From Semisulcospira habei (lineage: Eukaryota > Mollusca > Gastropoda > Semisulcospiridae): DNA of 64,000 bases. Shown here piece by piece: positions 26,992 to 37,845 of this stretch. A model generated the notes under the pieces. The model searched no databases, had not been told where the DNA came from, and saw only the letters and a list, made by a program, of their open reading frames with translations. The position numbers and the translations under genes are program-made. Positions within the stretch are counted from its first letter, which is position 1. The number at the start of each line of letters is the position of its first letter. Location of the stretch: NCBI GenBank assembly GCA_036245525.1, contig BTPG01000002.1, positions 166,491,501 through 166,555,500 of the forward strand. The letters run 5' to 3'.

Positions 26992-27132
26992 TTAATTCAA
27001 AGACCAAAACTTCAAAGTGGGGTCAGCAAGAGGCATAAATCCTCATTAGCCCCCGCAACTGCGGGGGCTCATGAGGATCTATGTCTCTTGCATTTAGGTA
27101 ATGTTCAAATTTTCTCTACACTAAACGGGTTA
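26992..27132. mobile_element. H2 fold-back MITE
   Basis: TTAA at both ends. The core inverted repeat is CAAGAGGCATAAATCCTCAT / ATGAGGATCTATGTCTCTTG around GCCCCCGCAACTGCGGGGGC (27022-27090). It belongs to the same family as the copies at 31672, 35648, 36377, 36799, 55035 and 63933. Confidence 0.8.
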
Positions 27133-27260
27133 AATGCAGTACCGTTTGCGGCTGTACTCTGCCATAGAGAGACCCACTCACGGAGTACACTATAAGTACG
27201 CTTCTGTTCAATGAGATGCGAAGGAGCCGAGTCTCATTTGAATAGGAGTGTACTTGTGGT

Positions 27261-28360
27261 CGTGCCAGAGTCCGTCGTGCCAAAGGCGCGACGGACTATG
27301 GCAAGTCATGAGATCGTTCAACATAGAGGAGGGACTGATCCAAATGATAGAAGCGCTTTACAAGAACGCCTGCAGCGCGGTTCTACTTAACAATCAGTCA
27401 GGCGAGTTCTTCAGGACGACGATCGGTGTCCGTCAAGGATGCCTGCTCTCTCCTGTCCTTTTCAACATATTCCTGGAGAAGATCATGCAGGAAACCCTCC
27501 ACGACCACCATACTTCAATCTCTATTGGTGGCAGATCCCTGTGCAATCTTCGATTCGCAGACGACATTGACCTCATGGCAGGCAGCAATAGTGAGCTTCA
27601 AAACCTGACAGACAAACTTACAAGTAGCGCAGGGTCTTATGGCATGGAGATCAGTACGGATAAAAGCAAAGTGATGATCAACACCACAAGCGACAGCAGC
27701 AGCAACATCCACATGAACGGCCAGAAGCTAGAAGAGGTCAATAGCTTCAAGTACTTGGGAGCCACCCTGTCCAAAGACGGTAGTTGCATAGCAGAGATCC
27801 GTATCAGGATAGGTACAGCAACATCCGCAATGGCCAGGCTGGACAGGATATGGCGAAGTAACTCCATCAGCTTCACCATCAAGTACAGGCTTTACAATTC
27901 CCTCGTAGTGTCTATTCTACTCTACGGCTGTGAGACTTGGACACTTCTTGCAGACTCAGAAAAGAAAATCCAGGCCTTTGAGAACAAGTGCCTGAGGAAG
28001 TTGCTCCACATCTCGTACCGCGAGCACAAGACCAACGAATATGTACGGTTCACTTCCCTGGTGGGCCCACATGAACCCCTTCTGGCAACCGTGAAACGGC
28101 GCAAGCTTGCTTGGTTTGGCCACGTGACCCGACACAACACCTTGTCCAAGACTATCCTCCAAGGCACTCTCGAAGGAAGTCGTCGGCGAGGTCGTCAGAG
28201 AAAGAGTTGGGTCGCAAACATAAAAGAATGGACCGAACTCGAGATGCCAGACTTGCTTGCCACCGCCCAAAATAGAACTCAGTGGAGAGCACTGTCTGTT
28301 GCTGCTGCCTTTCAGTCCCCCCAACGCCCAGTTCGGGCAAGGGACTGATGATGATGATGA
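27261..28360 (+). mobile_element. LINE (RTE/Ingi-like), 5'-truncated, intact frame, 12-bp TSD
   Basis: The open frame runs uninterrupted from the 5' truncation to the stop at 28348. It contains GVRQGCLLSPVLFNIFLEKI, the catalytic FADD (NLRFADDIDLM), FKYLGATLSKDGS, LLYGCETWTL, KLAWFGHVTRH and RRRGRQRKSW. The tail is (GAT)n. TGTACTTGTGGT flanks it at 27249-27260 and 28361-28372. An unbroken 360-codon frame plus a perfect TSD indicates a young insertion. Clade naming is inference. Confidence 0.92.
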
Positions 28361-28372
28361 TGTACTTGTGGT

Positions 28373-28846
28373 GTACTCTCTAAGTGAGTTTGTTTTTGAG
28401 AACAGCCGCAAACGGTTTGGGTTCAGGAAAACACATCTCAGCGGTTTCTCTTCCCGCTGCTTGTGGGGTAGTCCTGCCAGTTCCAGAGACAAAACTATTA
28501 TTGGCGCATCCTAAAATCTTTTGCGTAGAAATATGACGTCTAGATGCGAATCGATAGTGACAGCACAAATGTCGTGCTCGACACGTTGGTAAATGGAGTA
28601 ATCAGCCATGACAGTTGAAAGGTCGTGCCTGATTAGTTTGAGTGAGTTATTGACGAATGAGTTATTGCACCGGGATTGCTACTTCAAAGGTGGTGCCTAT
28701 ATATCAATTTAACGCCTGAAGTGATCGACTCTGACAGCAAACAAAAAGACATTTGTTGAAATTTGGGGCGGTGGCGACAGAATGCTCTTATAACATACTG
28801 CAGAACTTGTTAATTTGTTTCCATGACAACCTGCGTCAAATGCCCT
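28373..28846. other. No recognised feature
   Basis: No supported gene or repeat. Confidence 0.4.
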
Positions 28847-28851
28847 CAGTG

Positions 28852-29231
28852 CAGGGGCGGATCTAGGGGGGGAGGGTCCCAAGGGTTCCAAAACCCTCAC
28901 CACCCCACCCCCAGACCCAAACTTCTTTAAAATGTTATAACAAAATCAATTTTTGTGGTGTTTGGACATCCCCCTCCACCCCCCCCCTTCCCGGTTTGAT
29001 TTTTTTTAATGAGTTTCGACACACACGCGCTAACCCCCCCCCCCCCCCCCCACCCCCACCCCCTTCACCCACTTTCCCCGTTGTCTGATATTTGGGCGAG
29101 TGGTGAGGGTCTAACACACACGCCTTCTCCCCCCCCCCCCCTCCCCTCTCTCCTCCCCGTTGTTTGATTCAGTTTTCGGCCATTGGAAGAAGGTCTGGAG
29201 TCGGCGAGACCTTTTGTGTGATTCGCCCCTG
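28852..29231. mobile_element. GC-ended MITE, 5-bp TSD
   Basis: Ends are CAGGGGCGGATCTAGG and GTGATTCGCCCCTG. CAGTG / CAGTA flank it (one mismatch). It contains long C runs (about 29034-29060, 29130-29142). The middle shares AATGTTATAACAAA and GATATTTGGGCGAGTGGTGA with the copy near 5520-5900. Confidence 0.7.
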
Positions 29232-29274
29232 CAGTAGTCTCTACTGCTTATGTTTGGCGCCCAAGGGTATTGAT

Positions 29275-30293
29275 GTCTGGCCTTTAAAGCTGAGGTGCAG
29301 TGAGAAAAACCCGCCCAGCGCGTGTTTTAAAAAGACTCTACAGGACCCAGCTTGGGCCCTGCCCCTAAGTGGGTCAAATCGGTTCGTAACACAGTTGACG
29401 GAGTTGGCAACTGCGTATCCCGAGCTTGCAAAACTCTCGGAAAACGACAGACCACTTCCTGTTGCACGGAAAACATCGCGATTAGCAGATCGGACAACAG
29501 CAGACGATTCTGTGACACTTTGAATCTGACCGACAGCCACGGATTTTACGCGCTGGGGACTATGATGGCAGAATGTACGGCTGTACATGCTGTAAGTATG
29601 ACTTGACACTTTGTAGTTGTGAACGAATTATTTCAACACGTACCTCCAGTCAAATATAGGCTAATATAAATAAATAAAGAAGCATTGTGATGTACAACCA
29701 ACACAGTAAATTGGATGAGAGAGAGAGAGAGAATCGACTGTTTACATAGATGCCAAAAGATACAAGGTCGCCATGGGTCAAGCTGATTTTTAGTAGCTGC
29801 CCTTCGTATGGAGAAAAAAAATTGCTGTAGGCCACTCCAGATGAAAAGATATAACAACAAACACAAAACGACAAATAACCCCTCCTTCCTCACCCTTCCG
29901 ATATCGAATAAAGCTTCAGGCTGTGCTGTGTAACTTACGGATAGCTCGGCCTGGTCCATATCCAGTGTGCGTCCAGGCAAGACACAAATGGCCTGCTCTG
30001 TCCGTCGGGTGGTCGAGTGTCGTCTGCTACTGTTGCTGTCAGTAGAAATATCGCTGGTTTAGATCAGTGATTGCGGTGCCCACTCCGCGCTGAATACAGG
30101 AAGTGGCCTGTCTTTTTCACGGGAGTTTTGCCAGCACGACAAACGCAGTTGAAAACTGAGTCAACTGAGTTCCAAACCGGTTTGCCGAAGTTAGCCGAAC
30201 GTTCACGACAGGGCCCTCGCTGGGTCCTGCAAAGTTTTTTTAAAACACGTGCGGGGCGGAGTTTTTTGACTGTTTCTCAGCTTTAAAGGTCCG
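29275..30293. mobile_element. Fold-back element with ~205-bp inverted arms
   Basis: The left arm 29278-29490 (CCTTTAAAGCTGAG, GTGTTTTAAAAAGACT, ACAGGACCCAGC, GACCACTTCCTGT) is the diverged reverse complement of 30082-30290. The ~590-bp middle holds nothing I recognise, apart from a short GA run (29707-29731). No coding capacity and no clear TSD. Confidence 0.75.
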
Positions 30294-30405
30294 GCAGCTT
30301 TTACGCTAAATGGACATCCGGTCAGTTGAAAACTTTACATTCAAGTATTCTCATAACTAACCCCTACACTACCGGAAGACTGTGTATACCCAGTAAACAA
30401 AGACC

Positions 30406-30477
30406 TCGGGCCCACGAGGGCCGCAGTGGGCCCGCGCACGGCTGTGCGCGGGCCCGCTGCGGCCCTCGTGGGCCCGA
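30406..30477. repeat. 72-bp GC-rich near-perfect palindrome
   Basis: TCGGGCCCACGAGGGCCGCA and TGGGCCCGCGCAC are mirrored around GGCT. The outer flanks (CCCAGTAAACAAAGAC / ACGTTTTGCTACTGGG) are also partly complementary, so it may be the core of a larger fold-back. Confidence 0.92.
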
Positions 30478-31451
30478 AGACGTTTTGCTACTGGGGTGAC
30501 ACCCAAATGCAAGAGACTGACGTAGATCCGCATGAGCCACAGCAGATGTGAATCTGTGCCTCTTACTGACACAATGTTTGTTCTTTGGATGGCCTGCGTT
30601 CTTTGGCATTGAGCTGAAACAGTCCGCGACCCGCACTGCCAGTAAAAAAATACAAATAAAAATAATTTTAAAAAATAATTTTTTGTTTGTTTGTTTTTTT
30701 AAACACGTTAAACGCTTGGTTTGATTTCAAAGCCAGTTGGGGCACCGAAATAACTGCACAATTTTTTTTTTTTTTTTTAATCCAGGCTCTATGTTTGAAC
30801 CCGCAACGAGTCGTTCCAAAGCCGAACGCCGCTCTAGACTGAAACCTGAGCTCCTCATCTCTCCCACTGACAGCCTGAAGAGGTTAATTGATACAATTCA
30901 CAGGTTGTTTATAATAATGTATGAACTCTCGATTAATGCAAATTTGACGAAAACGACAACAACAACGACAACCATCAGTTGTCGAACCAAACAACTGCCA
31001 CGGTTACGGTAGCGAGCGAAGAGATTAATATCGTTTATGTCATACTTTAATGGATTCAGACGCCTTTATTCAGCCCCCCCCCCTCCCCCCCCACAAAAAA
31101 GGAAAAAAGAAAAAAAAAAGAATATCACCAAAAGCAGTTAGACTGAATCCAGTCGGTACTTACTGCCCAGTGCGCACTAAAGGCCATCGGGCCGACATCG
31201 GCCCGATAGACTTTGCGCATCGGGTGGTGTATCTCAGGGGTATCTCGATCACAGCTTTCTTCAGGCTTCTGCTCACGGGTGTCGGGTATGTTTAAACGGT
31301 ATTTCGCAGCTTTCATTTTCTATACAGTGCCGAGGAAGAAGAAGAAGAAGAACCCACCAAAATATACGTGAAAGACTGAACAGGTCTGATTAAAAATCAG
31401 ACAATTCTTTTAGTCACCCCATCACTGCCTGTGGTCGTTGATTGCGTTTTA
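30478..31451. other. No recognised gene; short hairpins
   Basis: One short hairpin (ATCGGGCCGACATCGGCCCGAT) lies at 31187-31208, T and A runs at about 30763-30778 and 31100-31120. No gene supported. Confidence 0.4.
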
Positions 31452-31668
31452 TTAACTCATTCAGCCCGACGGCCGTATTTCTCAAATTTTGGAGGCGTCA
31501 TCTGACGACTATGCACCAGTTGCAGGAGATGGATCGACCATGATAATTCAAGGGCAGTGCCAGATTAGCTTGGCGCCGACAGGCGCCAAGCTAATCTGGC
31601 ACTACCCTTGAATTATCATGGTCGACCCATTCGGTCCTGCTGTAGTGCGTCAGGGCTGAGTGGGTTAG
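31452..31668. mobile_element. H1 fold-back MITE
   Basis: TTAACTCATTCAGCCCGACG at the left, GTCAGGGCTGAGTGGGTTA at the right. The central inverted repeat runs from ATGATAATTCAAGGGCAGTG through CTTGGCGCC. Confidence 0.88.
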
Positions 31669-31671
31669 TTC

Positions 31672-31849
31672 TTTGCTAATTCAGCACTAATGAAGAGCCC
31701 CAACCGTCCAGGCAACATGGGTACGAAGTGTTTTCAGCGAGCGGCATCAATTATCAGGAGCCCCAGCAACTGCGCGGGCTCCTGATGATCTGTGTCTCTT
31801 GCTGCTGGATTGCGTTTACTTTTTCACTGACGGCAAGTGAAGGTGTTAA
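31672..31849. mobile_element. H2 fold-back MITE
   Basis: Core TCAGGAGCCC...GGGCTCCTGA at 31755-31788, followed by GATCTGTGTCTCTTGC. TTAA at the right end; the left end is degenerate. Confidence 0.65.
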
Positions 31850-31918
31850 TCACTTGCCAAACATAAACTGAAAGTGTATGCTCCTCTTTTGTGCCACCTT
31901 GTGCAGAACTGACACAGC

Positions 31919-32122
31919 TTAACTCATTCAGCCCGACGGCCGTATTTTCCAAAATTTGGAGGCGTCATCTAATGACTATGCACCAGTTGCCGGAGATGGA
32001 TCGACCATGATAATTCAAGGGCAGTGCCAGCTTAGCTTGGCGCCAAACTAATCTGGCACTGCCCTTGAGTAATCATGGTCGACCCATCTCCTGCTACAGT
32101 GCGTCAGGGCTGAATGGGTTAA
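31919..32122. mobile_element. H1 fold-back MITE
   Basis: TTAA at both ends (31919-31922 and 32119-32122). Nearly the same sequence as the copy at 31452, but with a shorter central loop. Confidence 0.9.
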
Positions 32123-32167
32123 AGCGATCTGATCCTTGGCAGGCTTTCAATGCTAAAATTCGCACAT

Positions 32168-32401
32168 CTACTGCTGAGCAAACGAAATGGCAGTGTTTCC
32201 GATGATTCCAAAACTGTGGCATTTCTCGTGCTCGTCCGTATTCAACGGGCCCTCCGTGTCTTGCCTCACTGAGCTAAGACTTGCAACCCTTTTTTCACGA
32301 ACCATGTGAGAAAGCTCACGTGCCAGATATTTTCCACTGCCGTTTTGAGCGAAGAAATTCTCCTGTATACAAAGGAGAAGAATAACAGCGAAATATTTCA
32401 T
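32168..32401 (-). CDS. Possible small secreted peptide (hypothetical)
   Basis: A 77-residue frame from an ATG in a good AAAATGA context. It begins MKYFAVILLLCIQENFFAQ, a plausible signal peptide with cleavage after about residue 19. The rest is hydrophilic with a single cysteine and one KR pair. I do not recognise a family. No splice or promoter evidence, and MITEs flank it on both sides, so it may be chance. Confidence 0.25.
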   Translation of the reverse strand: MKYFAVILLLCIQENFFAQNGSGKYLARELSHMVREKRVASLSSVRQDTEGPLNTDEHEKCHSFGIIGNTAISFAQQ

Positions 32402-32425
32402 TTTATGACACTCAAACTTCACAAC

Positions 32426-32640
32426 TTAACTCAATTGTACCCCAAGACCAAAATCCCCAAATTTTGCGGTTGTCCTCTGAAGACTGCACTGCAGTGCAGG
32501 ACATATATCGACCATGATAGTTCAAGGGTGATGCCAGAATAGCTTGGCGCCCATAGGCGCCAAGCTATTCTGTCATCACCCTTGAACTATCATGGTCGAT
32601 CCATATCTTGTTGTGGTGTGTCTGGGGTAGAATGAGTTAA
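32426..32640. mobile_element. H1 fold-back MITE
   Basis: TTAACTCAATTGTACCCC at the left, GGGGTAGAATGAGTTAA at the right. Central inverted repeat with AGCTTGGCGCC. Confidence 0.88.
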
Positions 32641-33419
32641 GTTAGACCTTTTCTCAAGCATTATTGTAAAACACACAAAAAACATTTTATCAATGAGATA
32701 TCGCGAACTTTAACATTTTATTTTGTATTTCCTGGAGTAGGTCGCTTTGATGTAGGCTAAGCTACATGATGTCGGATGACCATGGTATGAAGCCATTTTC
32801 AGAGGCATCTAATCTATTATTGCAGAAAATGGTGAAAAGATGTGGTCTGCTAATACTCTGTATTCGTTATTAAATTACAATAAAATAAATAACGCGCGTG
32901 CGCACGCAGTCATGCACGCACGAAAGCATTGAAAGCTAGCATGCACGCACACCGTTTTGAAACAATACTACGAAAAAACTTCAAACAATCAGGCGGCTGT
33001 CGAGAGATATTACTAGGTCTCTGTGCCAGCGCGGATACAAGTAGCGTGAAAGCCGCCTTCCCGCACAGTGCTGATAACGATTTGATGGCCAGTGCCTCGT
33101 ATAAATTATCTGTGCTCTGGTCTGTTATATTGGACATTACAACTCTAGGCTATAAGGTCCGAAATCACTGGCCAGCACACAACTGTTCTTGCATCTGCAG
33201 CGCACTGATCGCCAAATCAAGAGAGAAAGCCGCAGTCGACTGACAGTCGAGCATGTTAGCGTACACGAGATCCAGAAAATATTATCATGAATCTTGGAAA
33301 AAGAAATTGAGATTTTGCTGACACGTCTAGGATCCAACAGACAAATACCTCGAAACGAGCTGCTTCTACAAATTTATTTTATTCTTCCATAATTCAGCAT
33401 TACTTTGATCGTCCGAACT
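32641..33419 (+). other. Upstream region of the receptor gene
   Basis: No repeat or upstream exon recognised. AT-rich just before the start codon. Confidence 0.35.
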
Positions 33420-34606
33420 ATGAGAAGGTCAACGCATATATTGCTGTTGGTTTTATTGTGCTTCTCGCACGTGCTTCTTCTAAATGATGAATTAGCATCT
33501 GTCGCCGATGCTCCACCAAATGCATCCAACACCAGAAACAGAAGTGAGATTTACAGAGAACTTCTTGGCAAGTTGCTTGCAGATTACCAGACGGAGGCTC
33601 CGCCAAACGCTGACAATCTAGAGGAAGCGGTGTCGGTGTGTGCAGCCCTGTACCTGCAGAGTATCATCCACTTGGACATGAGGCAGCAGATACTGACGAT
33701 CTTCGCCTGGTTCAAGATCACCTGGACTGATCCTCGGCTCTCTTGGGACATAAAACAGTACCCCGTCCCCATGGTCTACCTGCCCGAGGGCCGGGTGTGG
33801 CGCCCCATCCTGGCTGTCTACAACTCCCTGCAATCGCGGGACCACCTCATGGATCAGAAGCTGCACGTGGCGGTCCAGCCTGACGGAACTGTGGCCTGGT
33901 TTCCCGGCGAGACGCTGGAGCTGAGTTGCACCGTGGACATCCGCCTGTACCCGTTCGACACCCAGATGTGCGAACTGCAAATGGGATCGTGGACGATGAA
34001 CGAGCGTCAGATCAACGGCACCCAGGCCAGCGTGCAAATAGACCTAAGCTTCCGTGAGAACGCCGAGTGGCAAGTGTCGAGATTGACCTGGGATCGCGTG
34101 TTCGACAGAAACGACCCATACTTTCCCTACTGGTACTTCCGGTACACACTCACCCTAAAGCGCAAGTGGCTCTTCTACGCGGCCAACGTGCTGCTGCCTG
34201 CCGTGCTGGTGTCGGCGCTAAACAGCGTGGTGTTCCTGCTACCCGTGGACTGTGGCGACAAGATGTCAGTCAGCCTGACTACCTTCCTGACCCTGGCCGT
34301 CTTCATGACACTCATACAGGACAGTTTGCCCAGCAACTCTGATGGCATGTGCTATCTGGTGGTGTACCTGGCCCTGCAGACTCTCCTCAGCGTCCTGGCT
34401 GTCGGCATATCGGCAGGAGTCGTCCGCTACCGCTTTCGCTCTGACGGCGTCCGGGACGCGCACGTGTGCAAGATCGAGAGACCTACGGAACTCAGCGCTG
34501 TCTTGGACTCGCGGACAACAAACAGCGAGACTCCAGTCCACCAAGTTCCTCCGATTCATCAGGACCGCCCTCTGTCATCCTCCGAAACAAGCTCTCTGTG
34601 CGCAGG

Positions 34607-34637
<31 letters not shown>

Positions 34638-37600
34638 GCCTGTCACCCCTACCCGGGTATAGGCCGTCGACGAGAGACCTCCAACAACTCCTGTCCTGTG
34701 CTTCTCCTTCGATTCTACTCCAGGTGGTTCCCAGTCTCTTGATGTCTGCTTGGAGGTCTCGACGCCAGGAGTTTCTCGGCCTACCTCTTTTCCTCTTTCC
34801 CTGGGGGTTCCATGACAATGCCTGCCTAGTGATACTGGAAGCTGGCTTTCTCAGACTGTGACCGATCCATCCCCATCTTCTTCGCCCAATTTCATTCTCT
34901 GCTGTTATCTGCTCTGTTCTCTCCCAGAGTCTGACGTTGCTGATCTTCTCTGGCCAGTGGATTTTCAAAATTCTTCTAAGGCAACTGTTCATGAAGGTCT
35001 GTACTTTGTTGACTGTGGTTTTTGTCAATCTCCATGTCTCTGCTCCATATAGGAGAACTGCTTTTACATTGGAGTTGAAAATCCGGACTTTGGTGTGTTG
35101 TGACAGCTCTCTGGAACTCCACACTTTTTTCAACTGGAGAAAGGCTGCTCTGGCTTTACCGATTCGTGCTCTGACATCTGCATCAGTGCCGCCTTTTTTG
35201 TCTATGATGCTCCCGAGATAGGTGAAGGACTCCACCTCCTCCAACAGGGTGCCAGCAAGCAAGACTGGTTCTTCCCTGGTTGCGTTCAGCCTCATTGTCT
35301 TTGTTTTCTGTTTGTGAATGGTGAGGCCCACTTGGGACGAGATGTCAGCAAGCCTCGTGGTCTTGTCCTGTCTGTGCGCAGGTGAGTTCAGTATATTGGA
35401 GGGTTTTTTTCCTGGGCCTATGAGCTGGGTTGGTTGTTCGCTTTTGGCTCGTTTGCGTAGGTTGGTTGACCGAGTAACTCTATTGTGTCCTTAAACGTGC
35501 AAACTAGTGACTGACTAGAATGAGGGTTTTCTTTATTGCATAGCAGCACGGCGCGGTGTACACATTCAGTACATTTATCAACTTCTGCACTCTTCATTTA
35601 CATGGCCACAGTTACTGCACTTGTAAGACATCAGTATCCCAAAGACCTTGACCCCTTCCTTGCCAAGAAAAATTGAACACCAAGATGTTTAGATCCTCAT
35701 GAAAACCCGCAGTTGCGTGGGCTCATGAGGATCTATAGCTCTTGCTGTAACCAATTTATATACGTGTCTCTTTCACGGGGATGTTTGACGTTGAATTTAC
35801 AATGATTTCCAAAACACAATCTGCATCCACAGGCAGAGAAGGGGTTAACCCTTTTAACCCCAAGGTCCTCATTTCTCAAATTTGGAGGTGTTGCATAATG
35901 ACTATGTACCAGTTGCAGGAGATGGATTGACCGTGATAATTCAAGGGTAGTGCGGCCAGATCAGCTTGGCGCCTCGAGGCGCCAAGCTCGTCTGGCACTA
36001 CCCTTGAATTATCATGGTAAAGCCGTCTACTGATGTAGGGATCCGGGGCTAAAAGAGTTAAGCAGCAGACATGCTCTGCACGGTTAGTTATCACCTGGCG
36101 TAAGTGATTTGACATCGAGGCCACAAGGCCGGCAACGAATGCAGCAGGAGGCCAGGGCCATTAACCCTTCGGCTGTCGGTATCGTGTTTGGTCGAGGTGA
36201 CTCCTGCAGGTATCATCTCCACTAAACGCGCTACCGACAGCCAGTGGGTTAATACGGGAGTCCTGCTCGGGCTAGCTCCTGTGCATGCCTTGGCCGTTCG
36301 CCATCCTGTTGACTGCAATTTTTCGATGTGCCCACATTGGCTCGACTGACAGGACTCTTAGCTGGGCTGTAGGGGCTTAACCTCTTCACTGCCAGTGAAC
36401 ACAAAATCAGTTGGGTCTTAGAGAGTACAAATTCAGCAACGACTTTTCCCCATCACTAACGCGGTGATGAATCGGGTCAGCAAGAGGCAAGGAATCTCAT
36501 GATCCCCCGCGTCTGCCGCAGGGGATCATGAGGTTCTTTGCCTCTCAGTTGAACTTTGGCGGCAACTAAGGTGTTCAGCGGCCGTATGCCGACACTTCAT
36601 GCTCTGGAAACTTTTTTTTTTTTTTTTTTTGATCCAGCACGTCCATACCTCTGTCTCACTCTCTTGTGCCGGTAAACGTGGATTTCAAATTGTGATTGTG
36701 ACTGTGAGTGCGGTGCTTTTTCTGGCCCCTTCTACTCAATGCAGAGAGACTGACATGTTTCAAGTGTTTGCAATAAACTGTGTATCGTACGTAAACCCTT
36801 AACTGCCGAGAAAATTGAACACGATCCCACTGCAAAGGACATAGATCAGGTCCGGATCACTTAGCTCCAGAGGGGAGGGGCCAACTTCTTGTTTGGGACC
36901 ATAAACCTCATGCAAAAGGCCTCCACCACGCTAGATCTTAAATTGTTTCCGCTAGGGCATTTTAACAGTTGGGGTCTGGGGGGGTGGCCACGGCCCCCGC
37001 CCCCCCCCCTGGATCCGGCCCTGTAGATCCTCACGAGCACCCGCACTTGCTGGGGCTCTTGAGGATCTAGCTATGCCTCTTGCTGACACCACGTTATGTC
37101 GATGTTCCTTGCCCGGCTGGGGAACTTTGGTCAGTCAGTTAAATCATCAAAGATTTCAGGAATACAATATGCGTCCACTGGCAGTGAAGAGGTTAAGTTG
37201 ACCGTGCGTACACAAAAGTTAAACCCTTGTAAGACGTTAGTTCATAGCCATATATATTATACATGATCTATAAATAATTAAAAATAGGTTTGTTTTCATC
37301 CCTACGTCACACGACCAATCACTTTAGCGAAAACCGTACCATGTGACCTCGCTACAAAAACTTTTGTAGCGACTAATGGCGGACTTTTTAGCCCTCTTTC
37401 TAACTCGTCAGTCTTGGGTGCAAGTTTTCTTCTATAAAAGATCAGCAAAACGTTTTAAAATGTTTGAAACAACAGGCAACACCCACCCCCCCCCCCCCCC
37501 CCCCCCCCGCTCCAAATAAACGCACGCCGGCTAAACATTATTTAAGTTCCTTTTTCTGAGATTGTACCGGCAGTGAAGGTGTTAACGTAATAATCTAAAT

Positions 37601-37776
37601 GTCCCTTTTTTTCTGTTGCAGTTTGTTGCTCGGGCACCCACTCAAAGAGAGGGAATCGGGAAGGGAGAGAAAATAAACGAGACGTGGAAAATAAGGTGGA
37701 CAGGATTTGTCTCCCTCTGTTCCTTTCTTTGAACATACTGTCCTTTGTATTGTACATCTTACTGGTGGCTGTGTAG
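33420..37776 (+). CDS. Nicotinic acetylcholine receptor-like Cys-loop subunit (2 exons)
   Basis: Exon 1 is 33420-34605 and exon 2 is 37622-37776; phases match (1 nt + 2 nt), giving 446 aa. Features in order: signal peptide ~1-21; loop D FAWFKITWTD; loop A WRPILAVYNS; Cys-loop C170-C184 (TVDIRLYPFDTQM between); GSWTM loop B; TM1 ~250-275; TM2 ~281-304 (GDKMSVSLTTFLTLAVF); TM3 ~310-336; TM4 ~424-446 on exon 2. Loop C lacks the vicinal Cys pair, so it is a non-alpha-type subunit. The GDK before TM2 and lack of an anion-type Pro-Ala suggest a cation channel. Start: ATG at 33420 just before the signal peptide. The 5' splice site is duplicated by a LINE (34608-35370). Poly(A) signal at 38093. Confidence 0.92.
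34608..35370 (-). mobile_element. LINE with (AAGT)n tail inserted at the receptor splice donor
   Basis: An uninterrupted minus-strand frame from the truncated 5' end (35370) to the stop at 34630. It includes FTYLGSIIDKKGGTDADV, LLYGAETWRLTK, LKIHWPEKISN and RKRGRPRNSWRRD, the LINE C-terminal region after the palm. The 3' tail is AAGTAAGTAAGTAAGT. The 13-bp TSD TCTGTGCGCAGGT is at 34595-34607 and 35371-35383. It is nearly identical to the copy at 60134-60814. Confidence 0.95.
35648..35848. mobile_element. H2 fold-back MITE
   Basis: Core TAGATCCTCATGA..CCCGCAGTTGCGTGGG..TCATGAGGATCTA at 35691-35738. The right end shares TTAA with the next H1 element. Confidence 0.7.
35845..36061. mobile_element. 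H1 fold-back MITE
   Basis: TTAACCCTTTTAACCCC at the left, GGGGCTAAAAGAGTTAA at the right. Central palindrome through CTTGGCGCCTCGAGGCGCCAAG. Confidence 0.9.
36161..36252. mobile_element. H3 short fold-back MITE, 92 bp
   Basis: TTAACCCTTCGGCTGTCGGTA at the left is complementary to TACCGACAGCCAGTGGGTTAA at the right, with a GAGGTGACTC..GCAGGTATCATC loop. It is also TTAA-ended but different inside from H1 and H2. Confidence 0.85.
36377..36573. mobile_element. H2 fold-back MITE
   Basis: Begins TTAACCTCTTCACTGCCAG. Core CAAGAGGCAAGGAATCTCAT with its complement at 36480-36547. The right end is degenerate. Confidence 0.75.
36799..37196. mobile_element. H2 fold-back MITE split by a second MITE
   Basis: TTAA at both ends (left ACCCTTAACTGCCGAG, right CAGTGAAGAGGTTAA). 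The core AGATCCTCACGAGC..GGCTCTTGAGGATCTA lies at 37024-37072. A 177-bp GC-ended MITE is inserted at 36847-37023. Confidence 0.8.
36847..37023. mobile_element. GC-ended MITE nested in H2, 5-bp TSD TAGAT
   Basis: Ends CAGGTCCGGATCACTTAGC and CCTGGATCCGGCCCTG. TAGAT is duplicated at 36842-36846 and 37024-37028, interrupting an H2 core whose intact form is seen in other copies. Confidence 0.82.
37484..37508. repeat. C25 homopolymer
   Basis: Run of about 25 C. On the other strand it is a G run that could form a quadruplex. Confidence 0.95.
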
Positions 37777-37845
37777 CCCGGTGAAAGAAATCAGCTTGGT
37801 GGATCCCGGTGTTCATGGATCCCAGCGTTGATAGACGGTGTCGAT

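Noticed and set aside
26992..27132. CRISPR-like or tRNA-like reading of the repeated hairpins
   Set aside because: The hairpins are dispersed single copies with TTAA ends, not arrays with spacers, and none folds as a tRNA; the genome is an animal's.
33405..33419. Upstream extension of the receptor frame starting at TTG (33405)
   Set aside because: The ATG at 33420 lies directly before the signal peptide; a TTG start is not expected in an animal gene.
34606..34742. Continuation of the receptor frame past 34605
   Set aside because: Those residues (TYLLTYLLTY and on) are read from the reversed LINE tail, not from the receptor.
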